A DNA stretch of 33,097 bases from an uncultured Acetobacteraceae bacterium. GTDB lineage: Bacteria > Pseudomonadota > Alphaproteobacteria > Acetobacterales > Acetobacteraceae. A program made the position numbers and the translations under genes. The notes beneath the pieces were generated by a model that had not been told where the DNA came from, made no database searches, and saw only the letters and a program-made list of their open reading frames with translations. Where the stretch lies: NCBI GenBank assembly GCA_937873205.1, contig CALMVO010000051.1, positions 1 through 33,097 of the forward strand, in the 5' to 3' direction. Shown one piece after another: positions 1 through 10,236 of this stretch; within the stretch, counting starts at the first letter, position 1; every line of letters begins with the position of its first letter.

Positions 1-3124
<3,124 letters not shown>

Positions 3125-3126
3125 GG

Positions 3127-3243
3127 GAAGGCCAGGGCCCTGCCCTGGACCCGCCAAGGGCCGGCGGCCCTTGGAACCCATCTCATAAGCGGTTTCCAAA
3201 GGCGAGCCTTTGGCGGGGTCCAGGGGCAGAGCCCCTGGCCTTG
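3127..3243. repeat. GC-rich palindromic intergenic repeat, copy 1 (two inverted half-elements)
   Basis: This fills the gap between the converging ligA and HD-GYP genes. It contains four hairpins: 3132-3137/3143-3148 (CCAGGG), 3154-3162/3166-3174 (CCAAGGGCC), 3196-3203/3206-3213 (CCAAAGGC) and 3220-3227/3231-3238 (CCAGGGGC). The right half (about 3190-3243) is a diverged reverse complement of the left half, with AAGGCC at both outer ends and an AT-rich centre. Related sequence recurs at 9545-9605 and 23534-23667. Its position between two 3' ends fits a bidirectional terminator, but no long T-run follows any stem. Confidence 0.85.
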
Positions 3244-3245
3244 CC

Positions 3246-4343
3246 TCAAGCGTCGACGGCGGCATCCTCCGCGACGAACAACCTCGAGAACAGCCGGAGC
3301 AGGTCGGGATCGAGCTTGCCTCGCATTGGCGCCATCAGCTCGGCGGCTTGCAGGGCGGTCAGGGACGGCTTGTAGGACCGCTTCTCGATCAGCGCCGTGA
3401 AGACGTCGCAGATCGTGGCGATCCGGACCTCGTCGCCGATCTGGTCGCCCTTCAGGCCCAGCGGATAGCCGCTCCCGTCCAGGTACTCGTGATGATGGCG
3501 GGCGACACGTAGCGTCGTGCGATGATGGTCGCCCTGCGCCAGCAGCAGCTCGTAGCCGGCACTCGGGTGCTGCCTCATCTGGTCCATCTCGGCGTCGGTC
3601 AGCGGGCCTGGCTTGTTCAGGATCTCGGTCGGCACCAGCGCCTTGCCGACATCGTGCAGGATCGCGGCGCGGGTCAGCCGGTCGCAATCGTCGGGCTTGA
3701 AGCCGAGCGAGACCACGAACGCGGCCATGATGCCGGCCATCAGCAGGCAGTGGCGGTAGCTCTGGTCGTGCACCTCGGAGACGGTCTCCATCCAGCGGCC
3801 GACATCGTTGTCGCGGATGGTGTCCAGCAGCAGGCGGGACGCCTCGGCCGTCATGCCGACGCCGATGGTCTGCTTCGAGGCCGCCGATGCCATCAGGTCG
3901 GCGATGGCCACGCCCACGTCGGCGACGGCGGCCTCGACGGCGACCGTGCGTTCGGTGCGGCGCAGGCCGCCGCCGCGCCGGGTGAGGGTGTGCAGCACGT
4001 CGGCGACCCGCCGCAGCGGGGTGTCGGCCGCCAATACCGCCGAGGCGCCCAGCGCACGCGCCTGCACGTCGTCGCGTGCGGAGGGGTTGTCCAGCAGGCA
4101 CAGGATCGGGACGTTACTGTCCAGAAACGGACGCAGCGCTTTCTGCACGTCGCCGAGCGAGCCGCTCTGCGTGAACGCGACGCCGCTCACGATCACCGCG
4201 TCCGGAACCACCGCCGGCAGCGAAGCGGAGGTCCGCAGCGCCCGCGTCTCGACCGGGCAGAGCAGGCGCAGGTTCCGGGCCATCGGCCGGCACTGCAGCT
4301 CGGTCTCGCCGATCAGGAGCAGGCTCCGCTTTGCGACATACAT
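3246..4343 (-). CDS. HD-GYP domain protein with a degenerate receiver-like N-terminal domain
   Basis: HD-GYP proteins are usually cyclic-di-GMP phosphodiesterases. The 365-residue product has a soluble N-terminal alpha/beta region (about 5-118) shaped like a response-regulator receiver, a linker, and an HD-GYP domain (about 180-350). The metal-binding HD motif is HDVGK at 230-234 and the signature HHHEYLDGSGYP covers 283-294, so the catalytic core looks intact. In the receiver-like part the usual phosphoacceptor strand reads AVIVSGVAF, without an aspartate at the expected place, and the final-strand Lys-Pro is replaced by ADTP. This suggests a pseudo-receiver. ATG 4343 is preceded by the purine-rich GGGGAGGGGA as ribosome binding site. 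The gene is monocistronic by position; the substrate is inferred from family only. Confidence 0.88.
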   Translation of the reverse strand: MYVAKRSLLLIGETELQCRPMARNLRLLCPVETRALRTSASLPAVVPDAVIVSGVAFTQSGSLGDVQKALRPFLDSNVPILCLLDNPSARDDVQARALGASAVLAADTPLRRVADVLHTLTRRGGGLRRTERTVAVEAAVADVGVAIADLMASAASKQTIGVGMTAEASRLLLDTIRDNDVGRWMETVSEVHDQSYRHCLLMAGIMAAFVVSLGFKPDDCDRLTRAAILHDVGKALVPTEILNKPGPLTDAEMDQMRQHPSAGYELLLAQGDHHRTTLRVARHHHEYLDGSGYPLGLKGDQIGDEVRIATICDVFTALIEKRSYKPSLTALQAAELMAPMRGKLDPDLLRLFSRLFVAEDAAVDA

Positions 4344-4504
4344 CGCGATCCCCTCCCCCGTAACGCTCCATCCCCCGGGACCGACGGGGGCAGAGTTGTG
4401 CCTTATACGAGTGCCGCAGCTGCGGGCGTCCTTCGTTTCGAGACCATGACCGACGATGCTTACTCACAGGTAAATAAGGGCAGACTCCGGGGCGGTGTGA
4501 TGGC
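4344..4504 (-). promoter_or_regulatory. Leader/promoter region of the HD-GYP gene
   Basis: This gap lies between the dnaQ stop and the HD-GYP start, both on the minus strand. It shows a 12-bp perfect palindrome CCGCAGCTGCGG at 4414-4425, a minus-strand TATAAG (4402-4407) that could be a -10 hexamer without a convincing -35, and a hairpin 4372-4377/4385-4390 (CCCCCG/CGGGGG) in the presumed 5' leader. None has a known regulator I can name. Confidence 0.3.
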
Positions 4505-5182
4505 TCAGCCGCGCAGCCAGACCGGGTCCTTCATCTGCGAGACGAAGGCGCGATGCGCCTCCAGCTCGGCATCCGTCGGCACGATCGGACGCGGCGCCCG
4601 CGCGCGCGATAGAGTATAGGACACCGCGGCGAGGCCGCCCGCCTCGACTGCGAGCTCGAAGCCGCGCTGCCGGCCGCCCATCAGCTCGACATAGACCTGC
4701 GCCAGCAGCCGGCAGTCCAGCAGCGCGTTGTGCGTGGTCCGCTCAGTGAGATCGATTGCGAAACGACGACAGAGCGCGTCGAGGCTGTTGGGCAGCCCGG
4801 GGAAACGGGTGCGGGCCATGTCGAGCGTATCGATCATGCGGTGCGTGCCGAGCGGGGGCAGGCGCAGCCGGGCCAGCTCGGTATCGACGAAGCCGAAATC
4901 GAACGGCGCGTTGTGCGCGATCAGCATGTCGTCGCCGACGAAGGCCAGGAACTCGTCGACCACCTCGCCGAACTTCCTCTGGCCGAGCAGGTGCGCGCGC
5001 GTATAGCCGTGCACGCGGGACGCCTCCTCGGGGATCTCGCGCTCGGGGTCGATCAGCACGTGGTAGTGGCGGCCGGTCGGCAGGTCGCCGACCAGCTCCA
5101 GCGCCGCGATCTCGATCACGCGGTCGCCGGTCAGCGGGTCGAGCCCGGTCGTTTCGGTATCGAATAGGATTGCGCGCTTCAT
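4505..5182 (-). CDS. dnaQ: DNA polymerase III epsilon subunit (3'-5' proofreading exonuclease)
   Basis: DnaQ is the proofreading exonuclease of the replicative polymerase core. The 225-residue product is a DEDDh exonuclease. Exo I is FDTETTGL with Asp8 and Glu10, Exo II is HNAPFDFGFVD, and Exo III is HNALLDCRLLA, carrying the catalytic His and Asp. Length fits the epsilon subunit rather than a large fused exonuclease. A C-terminal tail of about 40 residues after the exonuclease fold may be the polymerase-binding part, as known for the family. The start ATG at 5182 overlaps the coaE stop by four bases (ATGA), showing translational coupling. aroE-coaE-dnaQ order is common in alphaproteobacteria. 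Start and identity are well supported. Confidence 0.95.
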   Translation of the reverse strand: MKRAILFDTETTGLDPLTGDRVIEIAALELVGDLPTGRHYHVLIDPEREIPEEASRVHGYTRAHLLGQRKFGEVVDEFLAFVGDDMLIAHNAPFDFGFVDTELARLRLPPLGTHRMIDTLDMARTRFPGLPNSLDALCRRFAIDLTERTTHNALLDCRLLAQVYVELMGGRQRGFELAVEAGGLAAVSYTLSRARAPRPIVPTDAELEAHRAFVSQMKDPVWLRG

Positions 5183-5793
5183 CGGGCGGACCTCCCTTGT
5201 TGGCCGCGGGTTTCGAGCCGGGCCAGCAGGCGGCGGATCTGCCGCAGGCTGTGCCAGCGCGACAGCCCGGTGCGGATCACCACGTCCGCCCGCGCCCGCT
5301 TGGCCGCGTCCGGCATCTGGCGTGCGATCAGGGCGGCCGCCTCCGTCGGGCTCATGGCGCGGCGGAGGCGCACGCGGGCCAGCTGCAGCGCGCGGGGGGC
5401 CGAGACCACCAGCACCAGGTCGCAGGCGCGGTCGCCGCCGCCTTCCAGCAGCAGGGGGATGTCGAGCACGGCCCAGCGATGCCCGCGCGCCCGGGCGCGG
5501 CCCAGGAACCGCCGCTGCTCGGCCCGCACCATCGGGTGCATGATCCCCTCCAGCCCGGCGAGCAGGGCGGGATCGGCGATCACCGCGCGGCGCAACGCCG
5601 CCCGGTCGATGCGGCCCTCCGCCACCGCGTCCGGCACCAGGCGGCCGATCGCCGGCACCGCCCGGCCCCCGGCCGCCTGCAGCGCGCGCACGCTGGCGTC
5701 GGCGTCGAACACCGGCAGCCCGGCGCGCGCCAGGGCGGCGGCGGCGGTGGACTTGCCCATGCCGATGCCGCCGGTGAGGCCGATGACCCTCAT
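5179..5793 (-). CDS. coaE: Dephospho-CoA kinase
   Basis: CoaE performs the last step of coenzyme A synthesis, phosphorylating the 3'-hydroxyl of dephospho-CoA with ATP. The product is 204 residues, normal for the family. It begins MRVIGLTGGIGMGKST, which contains the P-loop GGIGMGKS at residues 8-15. The family pattern HP.V (here IMHPMVRAE) and the hydrophobic strand WAVLDIPLLLEGG with the conserved DIPLL(L/F)E are present. Its start overlaps the aroE stop by four bases and its own stop overlaps the dnaQ start by four, so it sits inside a coupled operon. I see no unusual residues. Confidence 0.96.
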   Translation of the reverse strand: MRVIGLTGGIGMGKSTAAAALARAGLPVFDADASVRALQAAGGRAVPAIGRLVPDAVAEGRIDRAALRRAVIADPALLAGLEGIMHPMVRAEQRRFLGRARARGHRWAVLDIPLLLEGGGDRACDLVLVVSAPRALQLARVRLRRAMSPTEAAALIARQMPDAAKRARADVVIRTGLSRWHSLRQIRRLLARLETRGQQGRSAR

Positions 5794-6647
5794 GCCTCGC
5801 CGGCGACGGCATCAGCGAGGTCCGGATCGATCGCCGGCAGCACGCCGAACCAGGCGGCGTGGCCGATCCGCGCCTGGTGCAGCAGCATGCCGATGCCCTC
5901 GACGGTGCGCAGGCCGCGCATCTCCGCCTCCGCCAGCAGCCGTGTGCGCCGCGGCGTATAGACGATGTCGCAGACGACGAGTCCGTGAGGGGCGTGCTCC
6001 ACGTCGCAGGGCGTGCCGGGCGAGCCCGCCATGCCGATGGCGGTGGCGTTTACCAGCAGCGCCGGCCGACCCGGCAGGTCGGCGCGTGTCTCCCAGTCCG
6101 TCACCCGGATCGGCGGCGCACCGGGCCGGGCGGTCTCGTTCAGGGAGGCGGCCAGCCGCTCCGCGCGCGTGGCGTCGCGGTTAGCGATCCTGACCGCCGC
6201 GCCGAGATCCTGCAGCGCCGCCGCCACCGCGCGCGCGGCGCCGCCGGCGCCCAGCACCAATGCCGGCCCGGCTGCTGGATCGACGCCGGCCGCCCGCAGG
6301 CTGTCCACGAAGCCCTGGCCGTCGGTGTTGTCGCCGTGCAGCCGGCCGTCGGCGTCGAACACCAGCGTGTTCACAGCCCGGCACCGATGCGCGGCCGGCG
6401 AAGCCACGTCGCTGAGCCGGTAGGCCTCCTCCTTGTGCGGCAGCGTCACGTTGACGCCGGCGAAGCCCGCCGCCTGCAAGCCGCGCAGCGCCGTCTCGAG
6501 GCGTCCGGGCGCCACGGGGAGCGGGACGTAGGCGCCGTCAACGCCGTATCGGCGCAGCCAGCGATTGTGCAGCGCCGGCGAGCGGGAGTGCGATACAGGC
6601 CAGCCGACCACGCCAGCCAGGCGGGTGCCGCCGCCGATGCCATCCAT
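5790..6647 (-). CDS. aroE: Shikimate dehydrogenase (NADP+)
   Basis: AroE reduces 3-dehydroshikimate to shikimate in aromatic amino acid synthesis. With ATG 6647 the product is 285 residues. The substrate-binding segment is GWPVSHSRSPALHN (15-28), the catalytic lysine is Lys72 in NVTLPHKEE, its partner is Asp109 in DNTDGQGF, and the nucleotide-binding loop is GAGGAARA (133-140), followed by IANRDATRAE, a basic NADP-type region. ATG 6647 is chosen because it begins the family core and shares one base with the stop of the upstream gene (TGATG). The longer frame to 6728 would add residues unlike the family. It belongs to the coupled run with coaE and dnaQ. Confidence 0.95.
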   Translation of the reverse strand: MDGIGGGTRLAGVVGWPVSHSRSPALHNRWLRRYGVDGAYVPLPVAPGRLETALRGLQAAGFAGVNVTLPHKEEAYRLSDVASPAAHRCRAVNTLVFDADGRLHGDNTDGQGFVDSLRAAGVDPAAGPALVLGAGGAARAVAAALQDLGAAVRIANRDATRAERLAASLNETARPGAPPIRVTDWETRADLPGRPALLVNATAIGMAGSPGTPCDVEHAPHGLVVCDIVYTPRRTRLLAEAEMRGLRTVEGIGMLLHQARIGHAAWFGVLPAIDPDLADAVAGEA

Positions 6648-7519
6648 CAGCCGGAGCGCCTCGGGTCGGCGATAGCAGGCCGGGCCGCGCTGCGTAGCGG
6701 CGATGGTGGCGCACCGGGCGCGCGGCACGCCGCCACCGCAGGCGGCAGCAGCCGCGCCAGCCGTTCGGCCCAGCTCCGCTGGCCGGACTCACCGGCGATC
6801 AGGTCCTGGCGGATCTCCAGCTCGACATGCAGCAGGCCGCGCCGCTCGCCATGCACCGGCACCGTGTAGTCGTCGAGGTCGGACAGGCTGTAGGGCTCGT
6901 TGTCGCCGACCACGAGGTCGCCCTCCCGCTCCAGCAGCGCCATGAGGGCGTGACCGAGCCGCGGATCGTGGTTGGTGAGCAGCCCAACATGCCAGGGCCG
7001 GACGCGGCCCGCCATCACCGGCGTGAAGCTGTGCACGGCAATCAGCACGGTCTCGCGTCCGGCAGCCGCGCGCGCGTCGATCGCCGCTGCGACCGCGTCC
7101 TGGTAGGGCAGGAAGATCTCGGCGATTCGGGCGCCGCACGCCGCCGCGTCCAGGCCGACATTGGCCGGGATGTCGGTGCCGTCGCTGCGCGGCGCGATCG
7201 AGGTCGCGTGCCCCGGCCGGCGGTTGCAGTCGATCACCAGCCGCGAATAGGCCTGCGCGATCAGGGCGGCGTCGAGCAGCGCCGACAGGTGCAGGCCGAT
7301 GCCCAGGGCGCCGATGTCCCAGGCGATGTGCCGCTCGAACTCCGACTCGGGCAGGCCGAGCCGGCCCAGCGCCGCCGGCACCGCGCGCCCGGCATGGTCG
7401 ACCACCAGCAGCAGGTCGGAGCGTCCGTCCGCGCGCAGCACCTGCACCGGCGGCGGATCGTCTTGCGTCAGTAGCCGATGCTCGGGCAGGCTCGCCTCAG
7501 GGTCACGCGGCTCAACCAT
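6647..7519 (-). CDS. N-formylglutamate amidohydrolase family protein
   Basis: The 290-residue product matches the N-formylglutamate amidohydrolase family (PF05013), zinc enzymes that hydrolyse N-formyl amides. The recognisable parts are LLLVVDHAGRAVP near residue 37, ERHIAWDIGALG near 62, the strand SRLVIDCNRRPG, then IAVHSFTPVM and GLLTNHDPRLG, and GLLHVELEIRQDLI near the C-terminus, the usual spacing of His, Asp and Glu residues for this fold. A histidine-degradation role is not supported because no hut genes are nearby; the true substrate is unknown. It is the first gene of the coupled aroE-coaE-dnaQ run and diverges from the transglutaminase gene at 7640. A proline/arginine-rich C-terminal tail of about 25 residues looks like non-conserved extension. 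Confidence 0.85.
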   Translation of the reverse strand: MVEPRDPEASLPEHRLLTQDDPPPVQVLRADGRSDLLLVVDHAGRAVPAALGRLGLPESEFERHIAWDIGALGIGLHLSALLDAALIAQAYSRLVIDCNRRPGHATSIAPRSDGTDIPANVGLDAAACGARIAEIFLPYQDAVAAAIDARAAAGRETVLIAVHSFTPVMAGRVRPWHVGLLTNHDPRLGHALMALLEREGDLVVGDNEPYSLSDLDDYTVPVHGERRGLLHVELEIRQDLIAGESGQRSWAERLARLLPPAVAACRAPGAPPSPLRSAARPAIADPRRSG

Positions 7520-7639
7520 TGGTCCACTTCTTGCTGCGATCCTGCGCCAGGCGCCGCCGGCCTTTACGGCGCCGCGCCGCGCCGCCCTCTATAGTGCCTG
7601 ATCCAGACGACACCCAGGAAGCCCGGAAGGATCAGGTCG
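7520..7639 (+). promoter_or_regulatory. Divergent promoter region, amidohydrolase / transglutaminase genes
   Basis: This 120-bp gap separates divergent starts. On the plus strand TATAGT at 7590-7595 is a good -10-like hexamer (five of six to TATAAT) about 45 bases before ATG 7640, but I see no matching -35 at the usual spacing. A purine-rich AAGGATCAGG just before 7640 can serve as ribosome binding site. Confidence 0.3.
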
Positions 7640-8686
7640 ATGCCGGTTCTGACAGTCCAGCACGTCACCACCTACCGCTACCGGCGGGTCGTCGGCTTTG
7701 GCGAGCACCGGATGCTGTTCCGACCGCGCGACTCGGCCGACCAGCGCCTGCTGTCGTGGGACCTTTCGATCACGCCGAGGCCGATCCTGCTGCGCTCGGT
7801 TCCGGACGCGTTCGGCAACGTCAGCACGGTCGCGCGCTTCGCCGGGCGCGCGCGCGAGCTCAGGTTCGAGAACCGGCTGGTGGTCGACCACACCGTCGTC
7901 CGGCCGGAGGCCGAGCAGCTGGCGCCGTATGCCCGCACCTGGCCGTTCACCTATGACCGCGACGACGCCGCCGACCTCGCCCGTGTGCGCGAGCGGCACT
8001 ACACCGACCCCGACCACGCCGTCGATGCCTGGGCGCGCGGCTTCCTGCGCCACGGCGAAACCGGCACGCTGGACCTGCTGGTCGACATGACGCGCGAGAT
8101 CCGGCGCGGCTTTACCTATTCGGCCCGCTACGAGGAGGGCGTGCAGGAGCCGGCACGGACGCTGGCGCTGCGCAACGGCACCTGCCGCGACTACGCCGTG
8201 CTGATGATGGAGGCGGTACGATCGCTGGGCCTGGCCGCGCGCTTCGTGTCCGGATACGTCTATTCGCCCGGCTCGGACGGCAGCACCCATGTCGGCGGCG
8301 GCTCCACCCATGCCTGGGTCGAGGTGTTCCTGCCGGGGTGCGGCTGGACCGAGTTCGACCCCACCAACGGCATCGTCGGCAGCCGCGACCTGATCCGCGT
8401 CGCCTCGGTGCGGGACTGGCACCAGGCGGTACCGCTGGCCGGAACCTGGACCGGATTCCCCGCCGACAGCATCGGCATGACCGTTTCCGTCAAGGTCGGT
8501 ATGCGTTCGGAAGAGGTGGACTCGAGGGAGGAGTCTGGCAAAAGCGCGGCGGCGTCGGGGGAGCCCGATACGGGCGTGGCAGGCGCGGCCGAAATCGTGC
8601 GGCTGCAGACGCGTGACGGCGTCGCCGGCTCCTCCGGGGCCGGAACCTGGCCGGAGATGGATCGCTCGGCCGCAACCACAGGCTGA
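7640..8686 (+). CDS. Transglutaminase-like protein with intact Cys-His-Asp triad
   Basis: This 348-residue protein has the two-part build of bacterial transglutaminase-like proteins: an N-terminal beta region (about 1-110, beginning VQHVTTYRYRRVV and including an FGN turn typical of the family) and a papain-like core. The triad is visible as Cys182 in NGTCRDYAVLMM, His224 in STHAWVEVFLPG and Asp240 in WTEFDPTNG. Known relatives act as proteases or amidases, and the substrate here is unknown. The C-terminal 70 residues after VSVKVGM are Ser/Gly/Glu-rich and probably unstructured. I see no signal peptide, so it is probably cytoplasmic. A second transglutaminase-like gene follows 49 bases downstream, suggesting one transcript. 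Confidence 0.88.
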   Translation: MPVLTVQHVTTYRYRRVVGFGEHRMLFRPRDSADQRLLSWDLSITPRPILLRSVPDAFGNVSTVARFAGRARELRFENRLVVDHTVVRPEAEQLAPYARTWPFTYDRDDAADLARVRERHYTDPDHAVDAWARGFLRHGETGTLDLLVDMTREIRRGFTYSARYEEGVQEPARTLALRNGTCRDYAVLMMEAVRSLGLAARFVSGYVYSPGSDGSTHVGGGSTHAWVEVFLPGCGWTEFDPTNGIVGSRDLIRVASVRDWHQAVPLAGTWTGFPADSIGMTVSVKVGMRSEEVDSREESGKSAAASGEPDTGVAGAAEIVRLQTRDGVAGSSGAGTWPEMDRSAATTG

Positions 8687-8735
8687 TGCCGCTCCGGCTG
8701 GGCGGGGGACGGGCCGAGACAGGAAAGGGACGTGC

Positions 8736-9545
8736 ATGCTGATCCGGGCCGGCTACGACATCGCGTTCAACGCCCCCGCCGCGACGCCGCTGCTGCTGAT
8801 GCTGAGCCTGCATCCCGAACGCGTGCCCGACCTGCAGACGCCGCAGCAGATGATGTTCGACCCCCCCGTCCCATCGCATGCGTATCGCGACGCCTTCGGC
8901 AACGTCTGCACCCGGGTTGTGGCCCCGCCGGGGCTGCTGCGCATCACCAACCAGTTCACCGTCGCCGATAGCGGCCAGCCCGACGAATATGCCCCGGACG
9001 CGCCGCAGCTCGCTGTGGAGGACCTGCCCGACGAGGTGCTGGTCTACCTGCTGGGCAGCCGCTACTGCGAGACCGACCGGCTGTCCGACACCGCCTGGTC
9101 GCTGTTCGGGCACGTGCAGCCGGGCTGGGGCCGGGTGCAGGCGATCGTCGACTACGTGCACGACCGCATCAGCTTCGGCTACGAGCATGCCCGCGCCACC
9201 CGCACCGCCTACGAGGGCTTCATGGAGCGCAACGGCGTCTGCCGCGACTTCGCGCACCTGGCCGTGGCCCTCTGCCGCTGCATGAACATCCCGGCGCGCT
9301 ACTGCACCGGCTACTTGGGCGATATCGGCGTACCGCCGGTGGACGACCCGATGGATTTCAGCGCCTGGTTCGACGTCTATCTGGGCGGCACGTGGTACAC
9401 CTTCGACGCCCGCCACAACCGGCCGCGGATCGGCCGCGTCCTGATGGCGCGTGGACGCGACGCCACCGACGTCGCCATCTCGACGGCGTTCGGCAGCGCC
9501 TGGCTGGCGGGGTTCGAGATCGTCACGTACGAGCAGCAAGGGTAG
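8736..9545 (+). CDS. Transglutaminase-like protein with a non-standard active site
   Basis: The 269-residue product is a second, clearly different transglutaminase-like protein. The N-terminal region (1-110) carries RDAFGNVCTRVVAPPG, and the core holds the nucleophile Cys169 in NGVCRDFAHLAVALC, followed by RYCTGYLGDIGVPP. Where the first protein has HAWVEVF, this one has FSAWFDVYLGG, so the usual catalytic His is Ser209; Asp224 (TFDARHN) is kept and His227 follows it. From memory of related alphaproteobacterial proteins this FSAW form is conserved, so it is probably a distinct subfamily and not decay. ATG 8736 is chosen because AGGAAAGGGA lies at 8721-8730. It shares a likely transcript with the gene at 7640. 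Substrate unknown. Confidence 0.87.
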   Translation: MLIRAGYDIAFNAPAATPLLLMLSLHPERVPDLQTPQQMMFDPPVPSHAYRDAFGNVCTRVVAPPGLLRITNQFTVADSGQPDEYAPDAPQLAVEDLPDEVLVYLLGSRYCETDRLSDTAWSLFGHVQPGWGRVQAIVDYVHDRISFGYEHARATRTAYEGFMERNGVCRDFAHLAVALCRCMNIPARYCTGYLGDIGVPPVDDPMDFSAWFDVYLGGTWYTFDARHNRPRIGRVLMARGRDATDVAISTAFGSAWLAGFEIVTYEQQG

Positions 9546-9605
9546 GAAGGCCAGGGGCTCCGCCCCTGGACCCCGCCAAAGGCTCGCCTTTGGAAACCGC
9601 TTTTA
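9545..9605. repeat. GC-rich palindromic intergenic repeat, copy 2 (one clear half)
   Basis: Two adjacent perfect hairpins lie at 9551-9558/9562-9569 (CCAGGGGC) and 9576-9583/9586-9593 (CCAAAGGC), starting with AAGGCC and ending in GGAAACCGCTT. They match the reverse complement of the right half of the copy at 3127-3243. The mirror half is not recognisable in 9606-9654, which is GC-rich and unassigned. The repeat again lies between two converging genes. Confidence 0.82.
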
Positions 9606-9654
9606 AGTGACGGGGTTTGGGGCCCGCGGCTCCAGCGGCGGCGCCCCTCGCCTG

Positions 9655-10233
9655 TCAGCCGACCAGCCGCTCCACCAGCGCCGCGGCCTGCGGCGTCGCC
9701 CAGTCGACCGGTCCCTCCAGCCGGGCGACCTCCCTGCCCTGCCGGTCGACCAGCAGCGTGACCGGGATGCCGTCGAGCCCGAGCACCGACAGCGCCGTGC
9801 TGTGCGGGTCCAGCAGCACCGGCAGCGAGCGGATGCCGTGCGCGGCGAAGAACGGCCGCACCGCGCTCGCACCACCATGGTCCATCGATACCGTCAGCAC
9901 CTGGATGCCTGACGTCGCCAGGGTGCGGGCCAGCGCGTCGAGGGCCGGCATCTCGGTCACGCAGGGCACGCACCAGGTGGCCCAGAGGTTGAGCACCACG
10001 CCGTGGCCCCTATACCGGTCGAGGCCGACCGGGTGGCCGTCACCGTCCAGGAACGACAAAGCCGGCAGCGGGGTCGGCGCGTGCGGCTTGATGACGTCCA
10101 GCGGCTGGAACGGCGGGTGATCCTGTGCCCGGGCGCTGCCGAACGGGCGTTTGCGCGCGAGTGCGGCCGCCATTACGGTCCCGCCGGCCGCGAGCACGGA
10201 GCGGCGGAGGATGGGGCGCATGATCCTGGACAT
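9655..10233 (-). CDS. TlpA-like thioredoxin-fold disulfide reductase, exported
   Basis: TlpA/ResA-type proteins reduce disulfides outside the cytoplasm, often in cytochrome c or oxidase maturation. The 192-residue product has an N-terminal export signal with twin arginines ([10 protein letters not shown]) ending near SARAQ (about residue 37), then a thioredoxin fold with the redox motif WCVPC (Cys88, Cys91) in [18 protein letters not shown] and the cis-proline segment [12 protein letters not shown]. Start choice: ATG 10233; an in-frame ATG at 10221 is also possible and gives a more usual signal peptide length. It is divergent from argH with three bases between the two ATGs, an arrangement I recall from other alphaproteobacteria. 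The partner protein cannot be read from sequence. Confidence 0.88.
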   Translation of the reverse strand: MSRIMRPILRRSVLAAGGTVMAAALARKRPFGSARAQDHPPFQPLDVIKPHAPTPLPALSFLDGDGHPVGLDRYRGHGVVLNLWATWCVPCVTEMPALDALARTLATSGIQVLTVSMDHGGASAVRPFFAAHGIRSLPVLLDPHSTALSVLGLDGIPVTLLVDRQGREVARLEGPVDWATPQAAALVERLVG

Positions 10234-10236
10234 CGC

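Noticed and set aside
9606-9654. Mirror half of the second GC-rich repeat
   Set aside because: The stretch is GC-rich with GGGG/CCCC runs but does not align with the stems of the other halves.
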